Source: Bodo saltans
Taxonomy: Eukaryota; Euglenozoa; Kinetoplastea; Eubodonida; Bodonidae
Assembly (NCBI GenBank): GCA_001460835.1
Contig: CYKH01000397.1
Coordinates: 1 to 64,000, forward strand
DNA length: 64,000 nucleotides
Direction: 5' to 3'
Part shown: positions 27,578-35,824 of the stretch, in pieces
How the letters are laid out: every line of letters starts with the position of its first letter
Position numbering within the stretch: the stretch's first letter is position 1
Notes under the pieces: model-generated
What the model was told of the DNA's origin: nothing
What the model saw: only the letters and a program-made list of their open reading frames with translations
The model's database searches: none
Made by a program: the position numbers and the translations under genes

Positions 27578-28315
27578 ATGGCACTGGCTCGAGCACAACG
27601 GGATCTCGAATTTCAGCGAACGGTTGAGCTTGTCAATCGGTTCACCCTCAGCACTGTACAGTTCCTGAACCGCTTCGGTGCCATGTGCGAAGACAAGCTT
27701 CAAAATGCGAAAAGAATGTTGCAGCATATCGAAATCCAAGTAAAGCTGTTGGAGGTGAAGCTTGATAGCACGGACTCTGATGGAGAGGGCGGGGGTGCAC
27801 CCCCAAAGTCTGTCCCGGCACCTGCACTTGCTGCAGCTCCAAAACCATTAGCTATTGGTGCGCCGCCACCACCACCCGGAATGGGTGTGCCTAGAAACAC
27901 AAAGGAGCCTCCACCAATGGGTGGGTTTAACGCTTCGAGACAACCGCCACCCCCACCTGGATACGCCGGCGCCAAACAGCCACCACTACCTCCAGGTGCA
28001 GCAGCGCCTGCTGGCGGTGTTGTTGGTGGCCCACTGGCGATTATGGGGCCTCCCCAAGCTCCAGGTCAACCACCTCCGGGATTCATGCCACCCCCGCCTC
28101 CAATGCCAATGGGCGTCAATGTCAACAATTTAACGCGGAACCACCCCAGGCTTGTTGGATATTTCAAAATGCAGGACGCTGGTGTTCCTATCGTAGCCAT
28201 CAAGGCAAAAATGCAGGCGGACGGAATGAATCCAGTATGGCTTGATACGCCAGACCAGACAGCACCTTCAGGGATTCCAGCTCTCAAAAATGACACGCTT
28301 TACGACTCTGACTAG
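27578..28315 (+). CDS. WASHC3: WASH complex subunit 3 (CCDC53)
   Basis: This encodes 245 residues from ATG 27578. The N-terminal helix carries the family core, TVELVNRFTLSTVQFLNRF, then CEDKLQ and a coiled coil (MLQHIEIQVKLLEVKLDS). A poly-Pro/Gly region follows. The C-terminal block RLVGYFKMQDAGVPIVAIKA, then KMQADGMNP, is the conserved C-terminal motif of CCDC53 (Y-K-M-x-x-x-GVP-x-x-AI-x-x-KM-x-x-x-G). WASHC3 is a small core subunit of the WASH complex, which activates Arp2/3 on endosomes. Length is close to the animal protein (about 195) plus a longer proline linker. The assignment is strong because both conserved ends are present. Confidence 0.93.
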   Translation: MALARAQRDLEFQRTVELVNRFTLSTVQFLNRFGAMCEDKLQNAKRMLQHIEIQVKLLEVKLDSTDSDGEGGGAPPKSVPAPALAAAPKPLAIGAPPPPPGMGVPRNTKEPPPMGGFNASRQPPPPPGYAGAKQPPLPPGAAAPAGGVVGGPLAIMGPPQAPGQPPPGFMPPPPPMPMGVNVNNLTRNHPRLVGYFKMQDAGVPIVAIKAKMQADGMNPVWLDTPDQTAPSGIPALKNDTLYDSD

Positions 28316-28600
28316 GAGGGGGGATACGAATGAAGAGAGCAGCGGAAATCGGTGGATGGGGATATCTAGTTGTGTTGTTGCGCGAGTCGTTTTTCTAACG
28401 CACTTTTTTTTTTGTTTTGCTGCGTAGCGGGAAGAGTATCTACATCCCCCAGTTTACGACAAAAAAGTATTTGTAGTATTCAAAAGAATGATTGCCAACG
28501 TTGTTCGCTTGCGCGAGCTCCATTTGTTTCTTTTGCATGTGCCATCGAGATATCAGAAAGAGAATTTTTTTCTTCATTTTTCCTAACATCGTTTGTCCTC

Positions 28601-29338
28601 ATGAAGACCGGAGCCGGGTTTCTTCACCTCAACACCCCTAAAAACATTCAGTACACTGCTGGATGTGTTGTGAGCGCTCGAGATATTGAGGCCTCCAAGC
28701 CCAAGTCTCGGGTAGGGATCATCAAACTCCCTTCGTACATGCACCACGTGCGGAAAGGCATTGACCATGCATCCTCACTATTGTCGTTGAAGCCCCTTTT
28801 AGACGATCAGGAAGACGCTTTTGATTTGCCCCTTGTAAAGCCACTACCACTTGCTGCACCTTCCACGTCGTCGAATGCGTCGGAGGCGCAGCGACGCTCC
28901 ATTGACATCGTTGTGCACCACTTGGAGTCTGGGAAGCAGACGTTCAAGCTGCAGGATTTCGATGGCGTGATGGAGGAGGGCGAGGTACCAATGATTGTGA
29001 AGGATGAAGAAGACGAGGAGAAACAACTTGCCATCGAAGCCCACACCGTCTACCCATGGACGATGACGGACGAGGAGCGTGCAGCGTACTACCGCCTCAT
29101 GCAAGTGTGGAGGGCAAAGTCAGCGTCAGGCGGCAGTGGCAGTAGCACTGGGCCGAGTAGTCTTCTGGGAGCTGACCCGGTCGCAAAACGCCACCGTGTG
29201 GATTTGGCTGCAAGCCGCATGCACATGTCGTCGTTGACTGGGAACGATACAACATCAGCAACGAGTGATCAAACAGCGTCTGACTTTTTTGATGACATTG
29301 AGTTCGCGATTCGTTTGGCAGAAGATGCTCTCAGATAA
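28601..29338 (+). CDS. Hypothetical protein, acidic middle
   Basis: This encodes 245 residues from ATG 28601 (MKTGAGFLHLNTPKNIQYTA); the 77 codons upstream are Phe/Cys/Ser-rich leader. The N-terminal 50 residues look ordered (RVGIIKLPSYMHHVRKGID). The middle has an acidic block (MIVKDEEDEEKQLAIEA) followed by TVYPWTMTDEERAAYYRLMQ, which resembles a short helical motif. The C-terminus ends in an amphipathic acidic helix (DFFDDIEFAIRLAEDALR). No family is recognised. A decayed copy of its 3' end lies at about 31105-31225, as part of a local duplication. Confidence 0.7.
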   Translation: MKTGAGFLHLNTPKNIQYTAGCVVSARDIEASKPKSRVGIIKLPSYMHHVRKGIDHASSLLSLKPLLDDQEDAFDLPLVKPLPLAAPSTSSNASEAQRRSIDIVVHHLESGKQTFKLQDFDGVMEEGEVPMIVKDEEDEEKQLAIEAHTVYPWTMTDEERAAYYRLMQVWRAKSASGGSGSSTGPSSLLGADPVAKRHRVDLAASRMHMSSLTGNDTTSATSDQTASDFFDDIEFAIRLAEDALR

Positions 29339-29507
29339 CCTTGAAAAACAAACATTGCCTCGGAACCCGTCAACGACGGCTTGACCGCTCCAGAGTGACT
29401 GATGTTCTTCGATTAATAATATTTGTTGTGTTTCGCGTTGACAATTTTCGTTTTTCAGGCAAGAAAGAAGTCTTTATTCGAACAATCAACACACAATCGA
29501 CCACCTC

Positions 29508-30041
29508 ATGGAAGCAAACCACAACCAAGCACTGAGCCCTGTTGCCGCTGCTGTCCTCGCGCCGATGATGACCTACCGCCACAATCCGTATGATCGTCAC
29601 AACCCCAAGGTTATCATCGAAGAAAACGTTCGCGGTGTTATGCCGTACAACGAATGCGAGTTGAAGCCGGCTACCCCGTTCGTTGGTGAGACCACGGACC
29701 TCATTGCTGGTTGTGTGCCACATGGGATGAAGCCAGCACGCTTGCGTTGGGTAGTGGAGAAGGTGACTGGTGTTACGCCGCTGGCCGTTCGCGAAGGTCG
29801 CAAGACTAGCGACGGCCGACGACCAACCGGTGTCTTCTTCCTCACCGTCCGCACAGACGATGCTGAACGCGTTCTCCAGAAGAGTGGGTGCGCCTTGTGC
29901 TTACCGAATTGGCTTTGGGCACCGCAAAGCGGCTTGTATGATGTTGCAAGCGTCTCGAAGGAGCTCAAGTGTCATGGAGATTCTCGCGTGAATGCCCTGA
30001 CGTTCGCACAGGCGACATCCACAAGACCCAAGCACCACTAG
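29508..30041 (+). CDS. RRM-like putative RNA-binding protein, paralogue A
   Basis: This encodes 177 residues from ATG 29508. The core (about residues 45-150) has a beta-alpha-beta pattern: MPYNECELKP, IAGCVPHGMKPARLRWVVEK, VTGVTPLAV, RRPTGVFFLTVRTDDAERVL, CALCLPNWLWAP. The P-T-G-x-x-F-x-x-V strand followed by D-D-A-E-R-V resembles the RNP1 strand and second helix of kinetoplastid RRM proteins. Aromatic RNP residues are sparse, so RNA binding is inferred, not shown. The 177-residue paralogue B at 31383 is identical over long blocks in the centre, while both termini have diverged. Confidence 0.68.
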   Translation: MEANHNQALSPVAAAVLAPMMTYRHNPYDRHNPKVIIEENVRGVMPYNECELKPATPFVGETTDLIAGCVPHGMKPARLRWVVEKVTGVTPLAVREGRKTSDGRRPTGVFFLTVRTDDAERVLQKSGCALCLPNWLWAPQSGLYDVASVSKELKCHGDSRVNALTFAQATSTRPKHH

Positions 30042-30245
30042 CGCAGGCCTCAACATCCTGCCAATGGAGGAGAACGACAGATCACCAAAGGATCTGAACA
30101 AGCAGCAACAACACACAAACAAAAAAAAACACCCAAAAAGAAACCTTGTCAAAGTTGTGCGGTGCCAAACTGAAAAACTTGAAAGAAAAAACGACTCATT
30201 AAAGCTCTCGTACATCTACGACTGCTTAACAGCATGACTGCTGCA

Positions 30246-30359
30246 TAGCACTACTGCAAACTGACTTCCGTCGTGAAGTCTCGGCCGCCGCAATGGTCAC
30301 CGCAAACAGCAATCTGTTTTGTAGCACTACTGCAAACTGACTTCCGCGTGAAGTCTCGG
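30246..30359. repeat. 38-39-bp direct repeat (2 copies)
   Basis: TAGCACTACTGCAAACTGAC is followed by TTCCG(TC)GTGAAGTCTCGG at 30246-30284 and 30322-30359, with one copy slightly shorter. Each copy is followed within about 35 bases by CCGCAATG. It lies in the 3' flank of paralogue A. Confidence 0.85.
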
Positions 30360-31104
30360 AGAGGGATTGAGGTTCCTTATCCACGGCGACCGCAATGTTC
30401 ATTGCCCAACATTATTACTACTTATTACATCGTCAATTTTTGACAAGGGATCAATAATCCTTGTCCAGAGTTGCCGAAAGTAGTTGAAGTCGTTCTTGAG
30501 AGTTTGGTCTGTCTGGTACCGTTCACTGCACTTGGTTCAAAAGATAAAAGAAAAAAAGAAAAAGACACTTTCTGCAGCAAAACAAAACATTTTTTTTTTC
30601 ATTTTTTTTTCATTTTTTTTTTTTTAAACGCGGTTTGTTTGCCATTGTTCCGCGCTTTTTCCGACTTACCCAATGGCGACGAAAAGGAGAATGAGGACTA
30701 CGATCATCGTGAAGATGGCCAACGTGCTAGGCCAACGTGCTCTCTTTGATGAATTTTCGGGTTTTTTTTTTTTTTTGCTCACTTACAGCAAAACAAAAAC
30801 ATGGTCGCATAAGAAATGTTCCCCGTTCGCCATCGGTTCGGGAAATAACGGTCTTTTTTTTTCTTTTTGAAGTGCAAGAATATTGCTTTCGTGGGTATTT
30901 CGGGAGAGGTCTTACGTTTTGGCCTAGAGGTGGCTGGGGCAGAGAAGAAAGCTTAAGTAAAACACTTGGAGAATGAATTGACGATCGACAACCTATGCGG
31001 GGGTTGACTGAAGGAACTTTAGGTGAAGCTAAGCTTGTAGCGACTTGTAGTCTACCGAAGCATAACACATACAACGTAACGATTGCTAGCGTCAGGGTCG
31101 AGGA

Positions 31105-31225
31105 GACTTCTAAGAGTTGACCCCGTCGCAAAACGCCACCATGTGGACTCGACTGCAAGCTGCATGTACACGGGAATGGAACATTAACACGGCAGCGGCA
31201 TGGCTTTTTTCATGACATTGTCTCC
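31105..31225 (+). pseudogene. Decayed copy of the 3' end of the 28601-29338 gene
   Basis: The block GTCGCAAAACGCCACC followed by TGTGGA, CAAGCTGCATG, GGGAA and ATGACATTG parallels 29160-29300 of the intact gene (same order, many substitutions and small deletions). No frame is open through it. It sits about 160 bp before paralogue B, in the same order as the intact gene and paralogue A, and so marks the left part of a tandem duplication. Confidence 0.78.
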
Positions 31226-31382
31226 GATACTCCTGAGGAGAGACAGTGGCGGCCCTCGTTTGTGAAGTGATGGGCTCCCCGTAGGTTCATTCAATATGAT
31301 GACATCGGCGTGTTTTGTCTCGATTTCCGTAAACAAAAGGCAAAAGAAAGAAGTCTTTATTCGAACAAACAACACACACCAA

Positions 31383-31916
31383 ATGACCACAATCCACTTC
31401 CAACCATTAAGCACCGATGCCGCTGCTGTGCTCGAGACGATGACCTACCGCCACAGTCCGTACAGTTTTCTTAGTTCCAAGGTTATCGACAAAGTACACA
31501 TTCTCGGCGCTATGCCGTACAACGAAAGCGAGCTGGAGCCGGCTGCCCCGTTTGCAGGCGATACCATGCAGATTGCTGCTGGTTGTGTGCCACATGGGAT
31601 GAAGCCAGCACGCTTGCGTTGGGTGGTGGACAAGTTGACTGGTGTTACGCCGCTGGCCGTTCAGGAATGCCGCAAGACTAGCGACGGCCGACGACCAACC
31701 GGTGTCTACTTCCTAACCGTGCGTAAGGAAGACGCTGAACGCGTTACAAGCAAGAATGGGTGCGCCTTGTGCTTGCCGAATTGGCTTTGGGCACCGCAAG
31801 ACGGCTTGTATGATGTTGCAAGCGTCTCGAAGGAGCTCAAGGGTCATGAGAAAACGCGCGTGAACGCTCTGACGTTAGCAGTGGCCAAATCCGAGAAGAA
31901 ACGGAAGCGTCAGTAG
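31383..31916 (+). CDS. RRM-like putative RNA-binding protein, paralogue B
   Basis: This encodes 177 residues from ATG 31383. An in-frame ATG at 31296 exists, but the stretch GAAAGAAGTCTTTATTCG just before 31383 matches the 5' leader of paralogue A, so it is leader. The centre (CVPHGMKPARLRWVV, TSDGRRPTGVYFLTVR, CALCLPNWLWAPQ, GLYDVASVSKELK) is nearly identical to paralogue A. The N-terminus differs, and the C-terminus is more basic (KSEKKRKRQ), possibly a nuclear localisation signal that paralogue A lacks. The pattern suggests recent duplication with divergence of the ends. Confidence 0.7.
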   Translation: MTTIHFQPLSTDAAAVLETMTYRHSPYSFLSSKVIDKVHILGAMPYNESELEPAAPFAGDTMQIAAGCVPHGMKPARLRWVVDKLTGVTPLAVQECRKTSDGRRPTGVYFLTVRKEDAERVTSKNGCALCLPNWLWAPQDGLYDVASVSKELKGHEKTRVNALTLAVAKSEKKRKRQ

Positions 31917-32581
31917 TGCGATCGGTGCGATAAAACAGAAGCACTGATCGTTGAAAGAAATGAAAGGACGACAATAGCAAGATTGAAAAGAAAAGAAGAA
32001 AGCCTGTGATAGATATGTGGTGACATGTAAACGTGTTGAAAGTCTTTTACCAGCGAAGCGCTCAAACTTTAACTGGACGTTCCTCCTACTAAGTGGAGAT
32101 CAAGGCAAGTTTTGACGAGAGAGAGTCAAATTTCTCGTCAAGGGTTGCCGCGATCCCAAACCGTAGAGGAGTCGTTCACGAGAGGTTGACCGTTTTGTTG
32201 TGTTCCGGAGATCTAACACGCCCTGCTTGGTACCATTAACTATTAACTGCACTTCAGCTCAAGTACAACCAAGAGAAATAAAAAAACACGGCAAAAATTA
32301 CCTTACAACATTACTGAAAACCCTCCAAGCAAAATAAAATGAAACGACACTTTCTGCTGCAAAAAACCCTCTCTTTTTTTTGATTACGCGGTTTGTTCGC
32401 CATTGTTCCCCGCATTCCTCCTCTGAGCAGACAGCTCGACACATCAATGGCCACAATAAAAACCAAGAGACTCTAATGCAACGTCAGCGTGCTCTTGTTG
32501 ATTGAACAATCATTTGTTTTCGTTGTTTTGATCGCCCACAAAAAATATTACGACATCAGAAACGAGGCAAAGCCCCGCAAC
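31917..32581. other. Spacer, 665 bp, right half of the local duplication
   Basis: Blocks match the spacer after paralogue A: TTGCCG...GTCGTTC, CTGGTACC/TTGGTACC...ACTGCACTT, GACACTTTCTGC (30564 versus 32346) and CGCGGTTTGTTYGCCATTGTTCC (30629 versus 32389). No gene is supported. The 31 codons in frame before ATG 32582 are leader. Confidence 0.65.
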
Positions 32582-33115
32582 ATGCGCCGCTTTTCATCAT
32601 CAGTCGGCACCAACGCTGCACGTCGAGGTTCATCTCGGCTCTCAAGTGAGGCTCCCGGAAAGGTCGCCGCCGACGCCGCCGAAGAAGTCGTAACTCGTGG
32701 CCCACTTAAGCAAAAGCCGTCCAACTTGCCTGAGGATGGTTCCGTCGTGTACCGTCAAGGAGTCCCCATTCGAGGGAAGCTGTCCAAGCTGCCCCGCAAG
32801 GAGAAATTCATTATCTGCTTCGTGTTCTCCATCACAGGCTCATCTGCCGCGTTACTCGTGAAGCCTGCCCTGCGTTATCTGGTGGATCATGGATTTCTTG
32901 GTCTGCCAGAAGACAGTGGATTTTGGAATGGGCCTTGGTTATACCGTGCGTTGTACTTCGCAATCATGTGGCCCACGTACTCCATTCTGCTCTTTACCTT
33001 CGGTGGTATCTTTGGGCGTCGCATTTGGTTTAGTCACATGCTTGCTAAGATGTGGGGGCGATTCTTGCCGGCGAGAGGCAAGCAAATGCTGCGAAACGCG
33101 CTTGACCTGCAGTAA
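32582..33115 (+). CDS. Small mitochondrial membrane protein, DUF6787-like
   Basis: This encodes 177 residues from ATG 32582. The N-terminus MRRFSSSVGTNAARRGSSRL is basic, Ser-rich and free of acidic residues, as in a mitochondrial presequence. The C-terminal 110 residues hold two hydrophobic segments: FIICFVFSITGSSAALLVKP and LYFAIMWPTYSILLFTFGGI. Between and after them the pattern (TGS...KPxL, GPWLYRALY, FGGIFGRRIWF, KMWGRFLP) resembles the small two-helix family I know as DUF6787, found in bacteria of the Bacteroidetes and in eukaryotic organelles. A mitochondrial inner-membrane location is inferred. Biochemical role is unknown. Confidence 0.7.
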   Translation: MRRFSSSVGTNAARRGSSRLSSEAPGKVAADAAEEVVTRGPLKQKPSNLPEDGSVVYRQGVPIRGKLSKLPRKEKFIICFVFSITGSSAALLVKPALRYLVDHGFLGLPEDSGFWNGPWLYRALYFAIMWPTYSILLFTFGGIFGRRIWFSHMLAKMWGRFLPARGKQMLRNALDLQ

Positions 33116-33296
33116 AAGTTTAGTCACTCTCCCAACAAGCAAGTCTCTTGGCCGCCCACAGTGGGCAACCCTCACGCTGTGTATGAACTGACCTATTTAT
33201 TGCTAGGCTCTGCCCCATCATGTGAAATTTCGTTCACTTTTATTTTCCTCGACAGAGCATCACACATACTCGATTTGACAAGAAGCAATTTCTACT

Positions 33297-34313
33297 ATGC
33301 TCAGTAGAATTCGTGAGGCACCTTTTCTTCCAAAGCTTGCTAGCCCTTCAGTCCAAACGTCGTACGATATCGATCGCAGTCAGACTTCTTATAATGAGCA
33401 ATTCCAAGGTCACATCATGGATCGACGACCTCGTAACTATTCCGTCGAGCATCACGCTAAGCACCGCAAAGACTTTGCCTTGTCACATCCCGAAGATCCC
33501 AAAGATCACTACAAAACAAGCACCATGTCCGTGACGTCGCCGGACCGATGTTCAGACCTTTCGAAAGTTGTGCGTCCCGCAGCGTATCCTCATGAAATCA
33601 GTGAGCCAGTCCGGACAAGTAGATTTGAGTTTCGGACAACTAACGAAGAGCTTTTCAGCTCCAAGAAACCTGCTCAACCGTCTCTCTTAGAAGAGCAACA
33701 GAAAGATCGAGAGGAGATCCGTGCGCGAAGGATGAAGGCAAAAGCAGGGTCTTTACGTTTCGATGCACCAGCAGTCGACGACAAAACCTCTCGAACATCG
33801 ACAACTCGAAATGACCTCAAGAAGCAACCTGGACAAAGTGAGTGGGAGGATCGCTGGATGCTCACAACGAAGCAGTCTGATGAGCGCAAGACGCAGAGTC
33901 AGCTCAACGCCGCAAAAGAAAGGAGTCAGAACAACAACGAATTCCGGCCTTTGCCCTTTGCCTTTCCGGATGAAATTCAGCTGGATCACTCTCACTTAGG
34001 ACTGGATGCTGGCGTGATCACGTCATATCATAGCAACTCAACCTCCGTGCGTGAATTTTGGAGCCGTGGGGCCGCGGAAAGGAAGAACGTCTTATCACCG
34101 CCTCGTGCACTACATTGTGCGCTGCCCTCCATCTCTTTGGCGTATGCCGCAACTCCGAAGCCTTGTGACCATTGTGGCAGCAGTGGTGCAACGAATGGGA
34201 GGAGAAGCCATCAGTCCTCTCGAGCCTCGAACACGGGTCGGGCGAGTGTGATGCAGTCGATGTATCAGGTCGGAATGAGCGACCCGTTACGATCAAGATC
34301 ATCCCTGTTTTGA
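33297..34313 (+). CDS. Hypothetical basic protein, possibly axonemal
   Basis: This encodes 338 residues from ATG 33297, the first ATG after a short T-rich spacer. The protein is hydrophilic and mostly disordered, with repeated short aromatic motifs (SYDIDRSQTSYNEQF, SRFEFRTTNEELF), a Lys/Arg/Glu helix (EEQQKDREEIRARRMKAKAG) and a Ser-rich C-terminus containing a CDHCGSSG pair of cysteines. Repeated Tyr/Phe-x-T motifs are seen in some microtubule inner proteins, which is the only hint of function. No family is recognised. Confidence 0.65.
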   Translation: MLSRIREAPFLPKLASPSVQTSYDIDRSQTSYNEQFQGHIMDRRPRNYSVEHHAKHRKDFALSHPEDPKDHYKTSTMSVTSPDRCSDLSKVVRPAAYPHEISEPVRTSRFEFRTTNEELFSSKKPAQPSLLEEQQKDREEIRARRMKAKAGSLRFDAPAVDDKTSRTSTTRNDLKKQPGQSEWEDRWMLTTKQSDERKTQSQLNAAKERSQNNNEFRPLPFAFPDEIQLDHSHLGLDAGVITSYHSNSTSVREFWSRGAAERKNVLSPPRALHCALPSISLAYAATPKPCDHCGSSGATNGRRSHQSSRASNTGRASVMQSMYQVGMSDPLRSRSSLF

Positions 34314-34759
34314 ACTGCCATAAATACCTCATGGAAATGTAATTGGATCATCATCATCAACAACAAAATTCAGTCGCTGCCTGGAACCTGTCAGGGGAGC
34401 AGTTGCTCAACTGAAGTGTTGCGTTTCACTTTCCCCCATCAGAGGAGTCTTTCTGTTCGTGCTGTTCGCGCCTATTGACTCGATTTTCTTTTCTTTTCTT
34501 TTTTCGTATCTCTTATGTTTGGCAAATGAAACAACGCTACCCCCTACCTACCTGCCTCTCTACCAACGACGAAGTTACTTTTGGATGGAAAGAGCCCATG
34601 TTGCTATTGCTGATTGATTGATGCAGTTGTTGTGAATTCACGCGGGTCGGTTGGAAATTGTATCGTGCAAAACGTCATTCAATGCTCCATGAAAGTTTTC
34701 CTTTTCTTGTTTGTTGTGTTTCTTTAGAACGCAGTTCTCAAACTTTCAATCCTCCAACG
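34314..34759. other. Spacer, 446 bp, no gene seen
   Basis: Mixed sequence with a TTTTCTTTTCTTTTCTTTTTTC pyrimidine stretch at about 34483-34505 and a second T-rich tract near 34695-34725, just before ATG 34760. Both are plausible splice-acceptor zones. No RNA gene is recognised. Confidence 0.5.
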
Positions 34760-35464
34760 ATGGATGCTGCGAATCAGTTCGGCCGTGGCACTCCAGCAGG
34801 AAACGCCATTTACAGGTTGTACAACAAGAAGTCAATGGACTCCACATTAGACCCTGAGCTTCTCGCGCGCCTTCAAAAAATGAGGAAAGAACGCGAGGCC
34901 GCAGAGGCCGAAGTCACTCAGGTGAAAGCAACGCCAAAATCGCAAACTCATGTGAATGTTCCGAAGTTTGGACGCAGAGGCCAAGCGGTGACCGATGAGC
35001 AGCGCGCAACAGCGCGACTCAATGCAATGGGCCACAGAAAACGTGAGGGCGACATCAAAGAGGAAGTAAAGAACAGCGAGCCCGTCTCGATCCCAGCTCC
35101 GTCGAAACCTGCCATTACCGACAAGGATAAGGACAAGTTAGCTCAAATTTTCCAGTTTGGAGAAGTCCTCCCGCCCGTCACTCAATACACCGGGGCCAAC
35201 GCCGCGCGGCTAAGGAGACCCACGGAGGAGGAGCGACTAGAAGGCCGATTCGAAGAGCTCTCAGAACTTCTTGCCGAGAAGAAAGCATACTTGGCGGAGA
35301 TCCGACAAGGAGTAGCAGGTGGAAAGAATGCCGCCGATCGTCGCCAAGCAGAAATGATCTGCACCAATGACATTGCCCAAATGATTCAAGAGATGAAATC
35401 CATCGATGCATCTTTGCGCACGATTGGCAATGGCGGTGGCAGTGGTGCGGTCAGTGCACGCTGA
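34760..35464 (+). CDS. UPF0193 (EVG1/C22orf23) family protein
   Basis: This encodes 234 residues from ATG 34760. The C-terminal half carries the family signature: DKDKLAQIFQFG (matching EKQRLQNIFATG in the vertebrate protein), then GRFEELSELLAEKKAYLAEI, a short Gly/Lys loop, and helix DIAQMIQEMKSIDASLR. The N-terminal part has DPELLARLQKMRKEREAAEA, in the place of the ELL...M...LT block. Vertebrate C22orf23 is about 215 residues and its expression follows ciliated tissue. It has no known enzymatic domain, and a structural role in motile cilia is inferred. The family assignment is good and function uncertain. Confidence 0.85.
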   Translation: MDAANQFGRGTPAGNAIYRLYNKKSMDSTLDPELLARLQKMRKEREAAEAEVTQVKATPKSQTHVNVPKFGRRGQAVTDEQRATARLNAMGHRKREGDIKEEVKNSEPVSIPAPSKPAITDKDKDKLAQIFQFGEVLPPVTQYTGANAARLRRPTEEERLEGRFEELSELLAEKKAYLAEIRQGVAGGKNAADRRQAEMICTNDIAQMIQEMKSIDASLRTIGNGGGSGAVSAR

Positions 35465-35824
35465 GACAAAGGGACAAACGAAAGCGAACCCTGCTACCTG
35501 GAAGACGGAGAAGGCGACGAATATTGAACGAATGTAGAGTAGAGCAGTGAGTGGAGTTGTTTATTTCTTGTTTTGCTGTGATTATGTTTTCTCTTACATT
35601 TTGCTGACGCACTCCGTTTGTGTTGTTGCGCATTCGGCCATTTCACTCACACCCCAACCTTTGTTGCCAAACGAAAGTAGTTGTTGTCACGCTTTCTGTT
35701 GAAGCCCTTATGAGCGCATTCAACAAGAATTGTTCTTTCAATCTTCTTTTGTTGGCAAAAGGAGAGAAGTGTAAATCGTCTCCTATGCGCAACTCTATTT
35801 TCTCAAGCGAACGTTGATACATTG
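35465..35824. other. Spacer, 360 bp, no gene seen
   Basis: T-rich tracts at about 35560-35600 and 35730-35755 fit splice-acceptor signals. The short open stretch from 35620 translates to leucine- and lysine-rich text without support. Confidence 0.5.

Larger units (their letters stand above)
30042..31382. other. Spacer, 1.3 kb, between the two paralogues
   Basis: It holds the 3' UTR of paralogue A, a 38-bp direct repeat, long T runs (three CAT10-13 blocks at about 30589-30625), a spacer half of the local duplication, and the decayed copy of the upstream gene's 3' end (listed separately). Open stretches here are short and T/A-driven. No intact gene is supported. Confidence 0.6.

Noticed and set aside
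30246-30359. Possible start of a CRISPR-like or satellite array
   Set aside because: Only two copies, imperfect, in a eukaryotic 3' flank; no further units.
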